A model generated the notes under the pieces. That model saw only the letters and a list, made by a program, of their open reading frames with translations. It had not been told where the DNA came from and searched no databases. A program made the translations under genes and the position numbers. This document shows, piece after piece, positions 1 to 12,117 of a stretch of DNA of 64,000 bases (within the stretch, counting starts at the first letter, position 1; the number at the start of each line of letters is the position of its first letter). The stretch comes from Pictodentalium vernedei (Eukaryota; Mollusca; Scaphopoda; Dentaliida; Dentaliidae). The stretch covers positions 538,988,971 to 539,052,970 of the forward strand of contig CM062297.1 in the NCBI GenBank assembly GCA_031216915.1, written 5' to 3'.

Positions 1-1690
1 TGGGCTGTTAGCACCTCTCAGCTGCGAGACCATGAAGCAACTCATATGGCAGATACATGCTTTAGGCATTAGACGACCATCAGCCAATCTGCCAGAGCTG
101 GGCATCAGAAAACCCGGCTGATGCCAGGTGCAACACCCCACCTATTCAAAAACTGTGGGACTTATAAAATTGACTGCTAAGCCTGCATAGAACAAGATAC
201 AGAGTGACAGGATACGGTTCAAATGGAGACCTGATAACAGGAGCACCAGAATGGGAGGGAAAAATACTAAAACAGTCAGCAGACGAACAGAAGCATATGA
301 GCTCAAAAAAAAAACAAGCCAATTTCAGCGGTCTCTTAAGGTGCTGCTCTAGTGAGAAGGGCGTACCTGAAGAATGCTTGTAGGTTGGAATATCCAGCTG
401 GATGAAAATGGTGTAAAATGCCAAATTGTGCAGCCACAGACTGTTGCAATTGCAGCAACTTTCCAGTATAAATAAATTCATCCTGCACAATGTTGTCCCT
501 AAGTCTGAAGGGGACGAAAGCATCCAAGGAGGTGCCCCGGGGAGTGGGAACCCAAGTAATCACATACCATACCAACATAACCATTCTCAACCTAACTTGA
601 CCCAGCACGGTGACCTAGTCTGTTGAAGGTGGTACCTATTGTAGTGGAGGGACATTGTAGTAGCACATGAAATGGGAACTACTGATACGAAGCTGTAGAA
701 AAGTGCTCTCGAAGATAGTCAGTCAAACATTTTACCATATCCTATAACCTGTGTACCAAGTCGTGTAATGTGGAACACAAAGCACCAAAATCCATCGCTT
801 TATTAGAGATAACTAGTGGAAGCTCCATTCCTGGTAGTGATGAACTGGGGACAAAAAGAAATGGAACGCTGTGTTAGTAACAAAGTTTGTGAAGGAACAC
901 TGCAAGGCTTGGAAATTAGCTGCACGTCAAGGCATAGAAACATATTGCCGAAAAGTCTTGAGGTACCTCAACATTAGGAACCTGTCCAGAAAGAGGAACG
1001 CCCAACTGTGGCATCACACTCCCTGATGTGGTACTTGTCTGTCCCGATAAAGATGTTGCTAACTGCTCTTCAGTAAAATGAGAGCACCATGGGTCACAGG
1101 AAACCTGTGTACATTGCACTGCTATGCCTAGGGAATGGCATGAATGACTCCAGGAAGAACAGTTTTTGTGCAGAATTGCAAACTGGAGATGAAAAAATGT
1201 CTGGAGAAACCTGATATGAGGCATTTTCCAACTTCATTCAGGCCCGACAAACACTCTGCCTGCAAGGGAAACGTGATAACTCATCTCCGTCATCCAGTTT
1301 ATGCTTGGGATACATGCTGATAAATGGAAGGACAAGAATTAATTGAGGGAGAAAAATTCCAGGCCGCCATAAGTGTGATAGAGACCAGAGGGTCAATAAT
1401 TAGACTACAAACAAAAGAAGGGATGTGCATCTCGATCAAAATGTCCTCAGTTGAAGAAGGTGATAAACTTGTGACCAAAAGGCCATAACCAAAAGGGGAT
1501 GAAAAACATAGGCCTCCATCAAACTTGCAGTCAATAACCTGCACCTAAAAATATATGCAAAGCACAATGGGAAGCCAAGTACCGGCATCAAATGGAAGAA
1601 ATTGACCACCTAACTCCAAAACATCAGTGAAGATTCGTACCCGGGAAATGCTAAATGGAAGAGAGGGAATGGTATGGCAAACCCCCTCAA
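1..1690. other. No recognised gene or repeat
   Basis: Only short open frames without family signatures occur on either strand, and I see no splice-bounded exon, RNA gene or inverted terminal structure. The sequence is mixed composition with short A-runs near 306-315. It may be intron or intergenic DNA, or an old transposon too decayed to name. Confidence 0.5.
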
Positions 1691-1694
1691 CCAG

Positions 1695-2040
1695 GTATGA
1701 GGAGTAAAAGGAATTGAAGACCCTCGCTAAGGGGCTAATGATTACCCTCGACTGGATACAACTAATGAAAAAGAGTGAAGGCCTTCACTAAGGTGGATGT
1801 CGATGTCCCTTGACTGGATAAGATCAATAAAAGTGAGTGAAAACGCTTGCTGATGGGAACGACGCTGAACCTACACTGGGTATGATCAATGAACGGGAGT
1901 GAAGACCCTCGCTAATTGGAATGTTGTTCACCCACGGCTGGGTAAAATCAATAAAATGGAGCGAATATCCTCGCTAGTAGGAAACAATGATGACCTTCGA
2001 CTGGGTAAGATCAATAAAAGGGAACAAGGACCCTTGTTTG
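1695..2040. repeat. Degenerate 62-bp tandem repeat, about 5.5 units
   Basis: A motif of the form GAAGACCCTCGCTAAGGGG followed by CGACTGGGTAAGATCAATAAA recurs near 1717, 1778, 1840, 1902, 1964 and 2025, a spacing of 61-62 bp. Units have diverged by substitution but keep phase, which indicates an old minisatellite. Open frames of 64 and 68 codons across it are by-products of the repeat. Confidence 0.75.
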
Positions 2041-2045
2041 CGCAA

Positions 2046-3775
2046 AAGCATGGAAAAGGCAATTACCCTCAAGACGCAAAAGAAATCCCCTAAACCATCT
2101 GCAAACGATCAAGAGAGCCACCATGCTCGCGAGCCAATTGCCGAATTAACACTCGACAGTAATAATTTCATGGGAGCAATTATCAATAGATAACAGATAT
2201 CTAAAATACAAAAATCAAAATTTAGCTTAAACAGCTGCCATCCAGTGCATATTGATCGGGAAACTGATACCTGCATCAAAAACAAACCTGGCATGGTGAC
2301 ACCCAGACCGACCTATGAAAATATAGCAAGGACTAACGATTAAAAGGTAACAGGAATTGTGTAGGCCCCATTAATTGCCACAAGCAAAACAAATGACCCC
2401 GACAGAATATGTCAGGAACAAACATCTGTATTAAAGAGCAACTAAAGCAAGTGAACCCAAGGGCTTAGACACCTATCCAAGATCAGGGCTTAACAGAAAC
2501 ACCCACCCAGTAGTGTGGAAAGGAGAAGGCGATGATATAGCTAAAAGAAAAAACCTAATAGCTATCACAACCACAGGACTATTAAATTATAAGGTACAAA
2601 TAGCAGGTAACTAAGCGAATCGTGCACCCCCCCAAAAGAAAACCCCAGCAATAGGTGCCCCAGGACCCCAGCACCTGGAAACCATCAGGCAAAATGAAGA
2701 CCCTCGGCATAATGTAGAAAGAAGTGGAGCGAAAACTCTCCCTGAAATGAAACAAAAAGGGTAGCTTACTATTCTGCTCAGAAATTAACATAATCATTAA
2801 CCCTATAAAGAGGAAAGAGCTTAGCCCTATATGTGAGGGGGAAATCAAAATCGTACAAGTTAACCTTAGAAAAATATTCAGGAAACTTGAAAGGGATTGT
2901 CAAGAATGTTGGATGAATTTCAGGTAAATGCATGCGCAGGATAACATACAATTATACTTTCAGCACTTGGACCACCATTGGTACCAGATTGCACCCATCG
3001 AGTCTTTGATTGGTTTGAATATCCTCACCCCCCGTCTGACTTCAGCAAACTGCCCTCCCCACTACTCCACTACTAACCCCCCCCCCCCCCCCACCACACC
3101 AACCGTGCTTATAATTTGACTAAAAATGCATAGGCATATGAATTCCTTTTCAGAATGAGTAACAAAGTGTAATCCTAACTTCATGACGCTCGTAATTTTG
3201 TTCCACCTCCCCATTTTAGATGTGATGTTTCACTTTTGCTTAATTTCCAGTGAGGGGACGTTTTGGCCTATGAGAGGTTGAGATTCCTCACCGCCCATAA
3301 TTTCAAATTATGTTTTGACCTGTGCTAATATCCCCCAAAACTACCAGGGAACAAACACCTCAAATATTGCTTGTAAAGCAGAACAATAACAGTGTTACTG
3401 ACTATTCAAAACACATCTGATGTGGCCCGAATTTAAGGCACAATTCACAATATTCCTGCATAACTCGGTCACAAGGTGAATTTCGCCAAGCAAGTTACCC
3501 AATTTAATAGTGTATTTATCTGCTTTACAGTAGTAACCACAGCTCGAGTGGATAACCGAATAAAATGAGCAATGTTTGACCAAAAATAAAGAATTTTACA
3601 CCCTTTAATTATTGTCGTGATTCACGAGGAATCAGGATTCAACTGAAGGTGTATGAAACTATGTGCCAAAATCACCTCTTCTCGCTCGGCACTCGTAAAT
3701 GGACCAACATGAATACAAGTGGAAACTGTATAATAAAGGACTCCCTTATTAAATATCATTCACTTCTATGTATCT
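2046..3775. other. No recognised gene; contains a 16-base C run
   Basis: No coding or RNA signature is visible on either strand. The only distinct element is a run of 16 C at 3077-3092 preceded by CCCTCCCC-type sequence. The 63-residue proline-rich open frame over that run is a composition artefact. Confidence 0.5.
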
Positions 3776-4207
3776 TTTGTCAAAGTCAAGCTGAGCTTTT
3801 GCCATCACTTCTCGTCCGTCGGCGCACGTATGTCCGGGTGTACAAAATGTACGTACGTACACAATTTCCTTTGGCACACATCACAGGTCGTATGCAGCAT
3901 CCTTAGGGGGGTGAGATTCAAGTTTGTTCAAGCCATGTCCCTAGGTCCATATTTGGTCTCACTGTGGGAGCTTGAATGATAACTTAGTTCAAAATGAGGA
4001 ATTTTCTTTAAAAATCTTCTTCTTCAGATACAGCAGTCGGAATGTTTTGATATTTGGTGTTCAGCATCCTTGGGGGGAGGGGGGGGGGGGGGGGGGGGTG
4101 GGGGGGTGGGAGGTAAGATTCAAGTTTGTTCAAGCCAAGCCCCTGGGTTCATATATGGGCTCCGAATTACAACTTAGTTCAATATGAGGAATATTCTTTA
4201 AAAATCT
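3776..4207 (+). mobile_element. Chimeric fragment: family C head joined to two family D repeat units
   Basis: 3776-3893 matches the start of the complete element at 23327 (the GTCAAGCTGAGCT arm, TTGCCATCACTTCTCGTCCGTCGGCG, then the TTTCCTTTGGCACAC stretch). At about 3893 it switches to the 160-180 bp unit typical of 5.1-7.4 kb (GCAGCATCCTTAGGGGGG followed by TTCAAGTTTGTTCAAGCC). A long G run interrupts the second unit near 4075-4110. The abrupt switch shows either recombination between two element types or one element inserting in another and losing its edge. Confidence 0.65.
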
Positions 4208-5746
4208 TTTTTAGCTCACCTGACTGAAAGTCAGGGTGAGCTTTTCTTATCACTCTTCGTCCGTCGTCCATCTGTCGTCCTGCGTGACGGTGGTGTTTGA
4301 GCCTCTTTCTCCTAAACCACTGGCCACATTTTAATTAAATTTCATGTAAGTACTGGTTATATAGGGGCATTTTGATTTTTATGCAAATTAGGTTTCGGCT
4401 CATATTGAGCAGAGGTGTGGGGAAAAAATGGCCAAATTTTTTGAAAATCTTCAAATGAACCATCCGTAGCAGAGACTTGATATGTGGTATACAGAGTCCT
4501 CTTGAGGTTTAGAATCAATTTTTTTCAAGAAAAGTTTGTCGGGCATTATTTGCCTTCGTTATGGGAGGGTCAAGAATTTTTGCCAGTCCCAGAATTTCTA
4601 TTTTCCAAACCGAGAGGCAGATTTGAACCAAATTTGATATGAGGGCTTATTGGGTCATGAGTACTTAATTTATGCCCCATTTTTTTTTCCTGTCACCCCA
4701 TGGGAACCGCAGGAGCTAAAAATACAAAAAAATTAAAACGCCCTTATCTCCAAAACTTATGTGGTGTGAAGCTTCCTTAGGACCAACAGAATGGAATGGT
4801 AAAAAAAAATTGCTGTCAGTTTTATCATGGGGTACCTTTTGGGGACTTTGAAAAAGTGCAGAGTCAGCATTTTTTGACACTTGTGGGTAATGGGAAAAAC
4901 ATGTAAGACTACTTTCCTCCTAAACCACTGCTCCAAAAGCTTTCAAATTTCACATATGACATCTTTGGAAGATTGTTTCACATGTTTATTGAAATCAATT
5001 CCCTGGGTCCATATTTGGGCTCTCTATGGGAGCCCAAATGTTTAAATTAGTGCAGTATGAGGAATATTCCTTTAAAAATCTTCTTCAGATCTACCAATAA
5101 GAATCTTTTGATATTTAGTATGCAGCATCCTTAGGGGGGTGAGATTCAAGTTTGTTCAAGCCAAGTCCCTGGGTTCATATTTAGGCTGAAAATTTGGTGC
5201 CCCATTCTGGACTTATAAATTATTAACCAAAATCCGGAATTTTTTTTTTTGTATTTTTATGCGTTTCAGTCAATTTTAAGACAAATTTTTTTTTTTTACA
5301 CTGAAAATTTTGGGTCCGGGTGGAACTTAGAAAATTTTGGACCAAAATCTGACATTTTTTTGTTTTTAATGCATTTCGGTCCATTTTAAGACAAATTAAA
5401 AAAAAAATTATTTTTTTTTTACACTGAAAATTTGGGGTCCGGGTGGGACCAGAAATTAGTTTTTTTGTTTTTTTATGCATTTTAAGAAGAAAAGAAAAAT
5501 TTAGGTTGAAAATATTTTGTTTGGGAAAAAAATCTGTTTTTTATGCGTTTGTCTCAATTTTGGGACATAAAAGTGCAGGAACTGAAAATAGAAGGAAAAT
5601 CCTGTGTATTGTGAGGGCACAATCGCTTCATCTAGTTGGTATATTCTTTTCTTAGGAAGGGCGTATGCAGCTTATTCAATGTCCCTGGTTTGATATTTAG
5701 ACTACCATGTCAGGTGAGAGTCCTTAGGCCCTCTGGGGCCTCTTGT
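4208..5746 (+). mobile_element. Family D element, copy 1 (non-autonomous, full-length candidate)
   Basis: The copy opens with a hairpin, AGCTCACCTGAC-TGAAA-GTCAGGGTGAGCT (4214-4242, one mismatch), followed by GTCCGTCGTCC. It closes with CAGGTGAG then AGGCCCTCTGGGGCCTCTTG at 5711-5746, so the outermost 8 bases CTCACCTG and CAGGTGAG are inverted. The interior contains 'AAACCACTGG', 'TTCTATTTTCCAAACCGA' and diverged repeat units, with no transposase or reverse transcriptase. It has the layout of a MITE or Helentron-like non-autonomous element; the mobilising enzyme is unknown. Confidence 0.65.
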
Positions 5747-6217
5747 TGGAGTTAGGTGTCAATGGGGGCTGTTTGGACAGGATTTCTCCTCTCTGTTGAG
5801 GGCAGAATTTCTGTTTTTAACTTAACTTGACAAAGTCAATATAAGCTATTGCCAACATGCATGCAGAAGTCTGTTAATCTGTGAGTTATTTTCCTTCAGC
5901 ACAGGCTATACCCCGTAGTTCTTGTCTGATCATCATCATGGTTTTTTATGCGTTTTAAGAAGAAAAAAAAAAATTAGGCTGAAAATATTATGTTTGGGAA
6001 ATAAATCTGCTTTTTATGCGTTTATCTCACTTTTGGGACGTAAAAGTGCAGGAACTGAAAATAGAAGGAAAATCCTGTGTATTGTGTGGGCACAATCGCT
6101 GCATTTAGTTGGTAAATGCTTTTCTTAGGAGGGGCATATGTAGCTTATTCAAGTCAGGTCCCTGGTTTGATATTTAGACTACCATGTCAGGTGAGTGCCC
6201 TCAGGCCTCCTGGGGCC
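5460..6217 (+). repeat. Two copies of a 280-bp family D 3' end
   Basis: About 280 bp at 5466-5746 recurs at 5938-6217 with modest divergence. Both share TTTTAAGAAGAAAA, GTGCAGGAACTGAAAATAG, AAAATCCTGTGTATTGTG and the terminal CAGGTGAG. The 190 bp between them contain TAACTTGACAAAGTCAA, a trace of a family C head. The structure fits a 5'-truncated second copy or a local duplication. Confidence 0.75.
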
Positions 6218-6226
6218 TCTATATTG

Positions 6227-7541
6227 TAGCTCACCAAAGGGAGCTCAACTTATCACTTGTCATCCGTCAACTTATCACTTGTCTGTCGTCGTCGTCGTCC
6301 GTTGTCGTGAACATTTTTCAAACGACTTCTCTGAAACCACTGGTCCAATTTTCAGGAAACATGTGGATGTTCATTACTATATGGCAATTCATGTTTGTTA
6401 AACGAAATGGCCACGTCCCTTGGGGGCTCTGTATGGGGCATAACTCTTATAGCACCGTATGAATTATAGAAAAATTATTAAAAAATCTTCTCCAGAACCA
6501 GTGGGCAGAATCTGTTGATACTTGGTATGCAGCATCTTGGTATGGATCTGATTCAAGTTTGTTCAAATCGGCCCCCTGGATTCATATTTGGGCTCACTAT
6601 AGAAGCCCAAATTCAAACTTAGTGCATTTCAGGCAAATTTCTTAAAAAATCATCTTCTCCAGGTCCAGCAGGCAGAATCTTTTGATATTTGGTTTGCGAC
6701 ATTGTGGGGTGGATCTGATTCAAGTTTGTTCAAATCGGCCTCCTGGGTTCATATTTGGGCTCATTATAGGAGCCCAATTTGAACTTCAGGCAAATTTCTT
6801 TAAAAATCTTCTCAAGATCCAGCAGGCAGAATCTTTTGATATTGGGTATGCAGCATGCTTAGGGGGGAGGGAGGGGGGTGAGATTCAAGTCTGTTCAAGC
6901 CAAGTCCCTGGGTTCATATTTGGACTCACTGTGGTAGCCCGAATTATAACTTAGTTCAAAATGAGGAATTTTCTTTAAAAATCATCATCTTCAGATCCAG
7001 CAGTCGGAATGTTTTGATATTTGGTATGCAGCATCCTTAGGGGGGTGAGATTCAAGTTTGTTCAAGCCATGTCCCTGGGTCCATATTTGGGCTCCCTGTG
7101 GGAGCCCAAATTATAACTTAGTCAATATGAGGAATTTTTCTTTAAAAATCTTCTTCAGATTCAGCAGTCGGAATGTTTTGATATTTGGCTTGCAGCATCC
7201 TTAGGGGGTGAGATTTAAGTTTCTTCAAGCCAAGTCCCTGGGTTCATATTAGGGCTAAACTGTGGGAGCCTGAATGATAACTTAGTTCAAAATGAGGAAA
7301 TTTCTTTAAAAATCTTCTTCAGATCCAGCTGATGAATACTTTTGATATTTGGTATGCAACATCCTTAGGGGGGTAAGATTCAAGTTTGTTCAAGCCATGG
7401 CCCTAGTTCCATAAAATTTGTCTCTCATGACTTCATTCCTTTGTAGTGTTGATGAACCTTGTCTAACTGAATGTGACCCCCAAATACTTCTTTGAACCAC
7501 TTTGAACGGTGAGCAATTAAGGCTCCTTGGGGCTTCTTGTG
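6227..7541 (+). mobile_element. Family D element, copy 2, with a 155-180 bp repeat array
   Basis: It starts with TAGCTCACC and a CGTCGTCGTCGTCC microsatellite and ends with GGTGAGCAATTAAGGCTCCTTGGG-type sequence at about 7507-7541, the counterpart of the end of copy 1. Between 6480 and 7400 there are about six units containing 'CAGATCCAGCAG', 'TTTTGATATTTGGTATGCAGC' and 'TTCAAGTTTGTTCAA', spaced 155-180 bp. There is no coding capacity. Confidence 0.65.
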
Positions 7542-7561
7542 TTGCATATATTGTGGTTTTT

Positions 7562-9205
7562 TTTAGCTCATCTTGACAAAGTCAAGCTGAACTAATCTCA
7601 TCGCTCTCTGTCCATCCGTCCGTCGTCCGTCGACACCATGTTTTGGTCTTCTCCAAAACCACTGGGCTAATTCAAGTGAAAGTTTGCGTGAGTGATGATC
7701 TCGAAGGGGCATTGCAATTTTGTTCAACTCAACATGCCCAGCCCCATAGGGAGGGAGTGGGGGAAAATGCTCCAAAATATTTTTAAAATCTTCTCATGAA
7801 CCAGTCTGTACAATGACTTGATATTTGTTATGGAACTTCCTTTTGAAGTGTAGAATCAAATTTGTTCAAACAAAGTTCGTGAAGCAATAATTGGCTTTGT
7901 AATGGGAGGGGTAAGCTTTTTGGCCCTGCCCAAAATTTCTATTTTCTGAACCGATGGTCCATTTTGAACCAAATTTGGTATGTGGGTCATAAGTACTTGA
8001 CTCATGCAAAAAACAAAAACAACTCCTGCATCCCCATGGGAACCCTAGGAGCTAAAAATAGAAATATTTTCAAACGCCCATATTTCCCAAACCACACAGA
8101 ACAGAGAGCTGTTATATGGTATGAAGCATCCTCAGGACCAGTAGAATTGAATGGTAAAAAGAATTGCCATTGGTTACGCTAAGGTGTTCTGTAATGGGCA
8201 TCAAAAAAATGCTGAGTCAGCATATTTGCAAAAAAATTTTAAAATCTTTTCTCCAGAATCAATCATCAGAATCTTTTGATATTCGGTATACAGCATTCAT
8301 AGGGGGGTCAAATACAAGTTTGTTAAAATAAAGCCCATTGGTTCATATTTGGGCTCAATACAGGAGCTCAGATTTTTAACTTAGGGTAATATGTGGAATA
8401 TTCTTTAAAAATCTTCTTCAGAACCACCAGTCAGAATCTTCTAATGTGTGGTATACATCATTGTTATGAGGGTCAGGTTCAAGATTGTTCAAACCAAGTC
8501 CCTAGGTTAATATTTGGGCTTTTATTCAATATGGGGGATAATTTTTAAAAATCCTCTTCAGATCCACCAGTCAGAATGCTTTCATATTTGGTATGCAATA
8601 TCTCTGGGGGAGGGGGTGGGGGGGGGGGGGTCAGATTCAAGTTTGTTCAAATAGGATCTCTAGGTATATACTTGGGCTCTATTTGGTAGCCCAAATGTTT
8701 ACTTAGTGCAATATGGGGGAATTTCTTTAAAAATCTTCTTCTTCAGATCCACCAGTCGGAATGCTTTCATATTTGGTATACAACATCTCTAGGAGGGTCA
8801 GATTCAAGTTTGTTCAATTCGAGTGACAGGGTTAATATTTTGGGCTCCATATGAGAACCTGAAATTTAACTTCATGCAATATGAGGGAATTTCTTCAAAA
8901 AACTTCTTCAGATCCACTAGTCAAAATGCTTTCATATTTGGTATACAACATCTCTAGAGGGGTCAGATTAAAGTTTGTTCAAATCAGATCTGTAGGACAG
9001 GTTAATATTTGGGCTCACTATGGTAGACCAAATTTTAACTTAGTGCAATATGAAGAAATGTCTTTAAAATTTCTCTTCTTCAGATCCAACAGTCAGAGTG
9101 CTTTCATATTTGGTACACAACATCTCTAGGGAAGTTAGATTCAACTTTGTTCAAATCGAGAGTCTGAGTTAATATTTGGGCTCCCTATAGTAGCCGCCGT
9201 TTTGA
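7562..9205 (+). mobile_element. Family D element, copy 3 (3' end not found)
   Basis: The head hairpin is AGCTCATCTTGACAAAGTCAAGCTGAACT (7564-7592), followed by CCGTCCGTCGTCCGTCG. 7690-8060 aligns with 4340-4740 of copy 1 (shared GAACCAAATTTGGTATG and CCCATGGGAACC). From 8280 a second array of about six units of 155-170 bp runs to 9190, carrying ACCAGTCAGAATGCTTTCATATTTGGTAT. The canonical CAGGTGAG-GGCCTCTTG end is not seen. A G-rich run lies at about 8598-8631. Confidence 0.6.
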
Positions 9206-9448
9206 CCATGTTGCTGAAGAATTAAAAGTTTTGTATTCAGTACCCTCTAGAGGTGTGTAACTAAGATTAATCCACATAGGTTGTATCAAGTGGCTTTATA
9301 GGGGAGCTCTACATTTCACATTATGATCAACTGAAGAAAAGGCATCATGCCCGGATTATTTTTGTCACTCCTGAGGGACTCGAGGATTGACAGTGTATCC
9401 TATGGAGATGGATTGCTTAATGTAGACTCATTCTTGTTTATATTGTGT

Positions 9449-9722
9449 TCTGGTGGCTGTATTGTGTCATTGGGCCAGGCACTTAATTCTGACTGCCAAT
9501 GTGGTAATGCTGTGTACTAAGATGTACTACATGTAGATTATGTGTCACTGGTATTTAACTCTTCTAACTCTGCTTGTGCCGAGCTAGTCACTTGGGGAGA
9601 CTGACAGTTGCTCGCTGCTGCCTGGCGGTTCTCTCCAGGAATGCCAGGTTCTTCCACCCATGAAACTGTCTGATATGATGTGACTCTAACTGAAGAAAGT
9701 GTCATTAAACTCTAATAAACAT
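9449..9722 (+). mobile_element. Old, diverged copy of the SINE body seen at 31.3, 33.9 and 39.7 kb
   Basis: TTGTGTCATTGGGCCAGGCA, CTGACTGCCAATGTGG, GCTGTGTACTAAG and GTTCTCTCCAGGAATGCCAG occur in the same order and spacing as TTGTGTCCTTGGGCAAGACA, CCGATTGCCTACATGG, GCTGTGTACTGAG and GTTCTCTCCGGGTACTCCGG in the 33.9-kb copy. The pol III head is missing and the tail is degenerate (ATTAAACTCTAATAAAC). It is much older than the other copies. Confidence 0.75.
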
Positions 9723-9912
9723 ACAAAGAATAGACTTACAACATCAGCATATAAAATATACAATGCGATATTGAGATTATTTTTCAGAAGTTAACATTGA
9801 GAGGTTTTGTTTTTGGTCGGCAACAGCATGTATAAATCCAATACAATTTAAGTGCTGAAATCACATTATTGTAGTGACAAACATAAATGCAATTATGTAA
9901 TTATGCTGATAT

Positions 9913-10420
9913 TAGCATCACCAAGGCTCTGACTGAAAGTCTTGGTGTGCAACTGCCACCACTTGTTATTGTGTGCCACTGCTGCCACTTGTCATCTTTT
10001 TTGTCTATTGATTGTTAACATTTGTGTTTCAGTCTTCAGAATCTCTGTGCCATATCCAAAGAGATTAGATACACATTATCTTCATTTGTTTGAATGAAAT
10101 TACTAACCCCTATTGGATGGGACAATGCCCCCAAAAAGCCCATAATTTTTTAAAAATCTTAAAGAAGCGTTTTTTTTTATGAATTTTGAGACTTGGGCAT
10201 GAAACACCCGATTTGGTTCGCAACCTTTTTAGTGCTCAAAATTCAAGTTTGTTCGAAGAAAGTTTCTTAAGTTTTAAATTTTTTCCTCAAAAATATAGCT
10301 TATAACCCTTCACTGGAATGAGCTTAGTGAGCTTGGGCCAAAAATGATAGTTATTTGTTATTCAAGAAATTTTTGTGCAGGTGCCTTGTTCTTCTCATGG
10401 GAAAAGGGATAAGTCTCAAC
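9913..10420 (+). repeat. Strongly decayed family D-like element
   Basis: AGCATCACCAAGGCTCTGACTGAAAGTCTTGGTGTGC resembles the family D head hairpin, and AATTCAAGTTTGTTCGAAG resembles its internal unit. A stretch near 10280-10400 (TCCTCAAAAATATAGCTTATAACCC, then GGAATGAGCTTAG) is matched by 11800-11930 (TCCTCAAAAACATAGCTTGTGACCC), so a second remnant lies 1.5 kb downstream. Confidence 0.45.
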
Positions 10421-10587
10421 TCTCATTATCTTCCCACCTCTTGGCTTTGCATAAGATTTTATTTTGACCTGTTCATGATCATTTATTTCTGAAAATTATA
10501 ACTTTTATCAGTCATCTTTCATTCAAACCTGAAGGGGATTTTCACATCAGTCATATAAACAAAGACTCATTAATTTTAAATATACCC

Positions 10588-10811
10588 TGTGATATTTTCC
10601 CTATAGGAACCCCAGGAGGTGTAGCAGTGCTTCTTTACAAGGATCTGGTAACCAATGGCTGGGGTGAAAGTCCTCAAAAGTGGGCAATATGGGTATAAAG
10701 GATTGCCTTGACTTGACTTTATATCCATGTTGTGGTCATGATTAGCCATTTCACAAAAATATGTGACGTTAAGCCCCAATAAATAAGTAAATAAATAATT
10801 CTTGTGATATT
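10588..10811 (+). mobile_element. SINE A-type retroelement with 9-bp target duplication
   Basis: TGTGATATT occurs at 10588-10596 and 10803-10811. The 206 bp between them begin near TTCCCTATAGGAACCCCAGG and end with GGTCATGATTAGCCATT, a GTGACGTTAAGC stretch and an AATAAATAAGTAAATAAATAA tail. It aligns with the reverse complement of 21019-21265. No pol III A or B box is evident, so it may be 5'-truncated. Its tail is shared with the SINEs at 31.3, 33.9 and 39.7 kb. Confidence 0.75.
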
Positions 10812-11233
10812 AAGATAACATCTGTCAGGCTGTTGGATATCATTAACATCCCATAAGTTTTTCCGGTTTGCTTTTGGGTGGTGTTACACCTTATTGTGAG
10901 CATAAATTTCCTTTTATGTGCAAGAAAAGCCCTGTGATTTGATAATATTAGAAACCTGACTTTTTCATGTTCTATTATTCTTTTACAAAAACTGTAATTT
11001 CAGTGATGTTTGAAATGGCCTACATACAATATATTGTGCATGTTCATATAGCTTTTATTAGATGAGTATTGATAAATATAGATACATTCATATTTGGAAG
11101 AATTTGAAAAATGATTCACTTGTGGTGGATTCTGTGACATTGGACATATAGAGTGCTGAACTGTTGGTTTGAGCATCTCATGAACACTGAAACATATCAC
11201 CTGATTTACTTGTTTAATTCAAACACATTTCAG
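10812..11233. other. AT-rich stretch upstream of the Tudor-like exon
   Basis: No repeat or coding signature is visible. The last 30 bases are pyrimidine-biased and end in CACATTTCAG, which suits a splice acceptor. An intron is therefore possible but unproven. Confidence 0.4.
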
Positions 11234-11416
11234 GATTCCTTGGTTTTACTTCCAACAAGAGAAATGTCTTCAACTATGACAGATAATGGTACCACCAAAA
11301 ATGAACTGCTAAAAGGGAGAGTTACACAGATCATCGATCCTAGCAATTTTGGGATGCAAATTGGAACGGATTCAAATATGATGGAATATCTATGGCTACA
11401 GAGTTTTAGATTGTGA
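11234..11416 (+). CDS. Candidate Tudor-domain-like exon (partial, uncertain)
   Basis: The open frame begins directly after the acceptor-like CACATTTCAG and encodes about 60 residues to a TGA at 11414. The second half reads KGRVTQIIDPSNFGMQI, which has the shape of the first two strands of a Tudor fold (G-x-V-T-x-I-x-D-P-S-x-F), as found in TDRD-type piRNA-pathway proteins. The aromatic cage and later strands are not visible, no clear GT donor follows, and no polyadenylation signal lies close. It could be a terminal exon, a gene relic or a chance frame. The Tudor resemblance is from memory of the family pattern, and no neighbouring exons were identified. Confidence 0.3.
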   Translation, partial: DSLVLLPTREMSSTMTDNGTTKNELLKGRVTQIIDPSNFGMQIGTDSNMMEYLWLQSFRL

Positions 11417-12100
11417 TTCACTCTAAAACATCCATGCAAAGCTGTGAAGTGTCACATTTTATTCAGTATAATTCTATTTTTAAATTGCCTGATAACTATA
11501 CAAATTGTACAATGTAGGAAATCTTTCTTGAGGTTATATTGAAAGGTGCTGGATGCAAAGTACTTTGTAAGTACTTTTGCAGTACTTTTGCATTTTGTTT
11601 TGTTGAAAAATTTGATTAGCAATTTTCATCTTGGCTCAGCTGCTTGGCTTTCAAAAAGTGATGAGAAATAGGGAGCATCAGGCATAATTGAGAGAAAATG
11701 GTTCGCAACTGGACATATTGATTTGCTAATCCACTCATCAGACACATTGACATGAATAGTAGACGACACTTGAAAATAAGCATCTTTGATAAAAGTTTCA
11801 ATCCTTTCCTCAAAAACATAGCTTGTGACCCCTTGTTGTAATGAGCTTGAGCTATGTACTTAAGCTCTAAGTGCCTAATTTGAACACTTTACCTGTAAGA
11901 GAACAGGCGCCTTGACATGCAGCCTCGGGGTTAACTCGCAAATTACATTTTAAGTACCATAGCAGTCAAGATTTGCCTAAAAAACTGCAAATCCACAGAA
12001 TGTAGATGATCGAAGAGTTGTAAAAAAATATAAAAATCTCTAGACCCTTAACGTTAGGATTAAGGCAAATAGGAGTGTTTGTTTTGTGAACCGCATGTCC
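11417..12100. other. No gene; family D-like remnant at 11605-11930
   Basis: 11605-11930 shares several segments with 10280-10410, including a CTCAAAAAYATAGCTT core and GGYGCCTTG. The rest is plain AT-rich sequence. Nothing else is supported. Confidence 0.4.
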
Positions 12101-12117
12101 CAGTTTTATCTGATATA

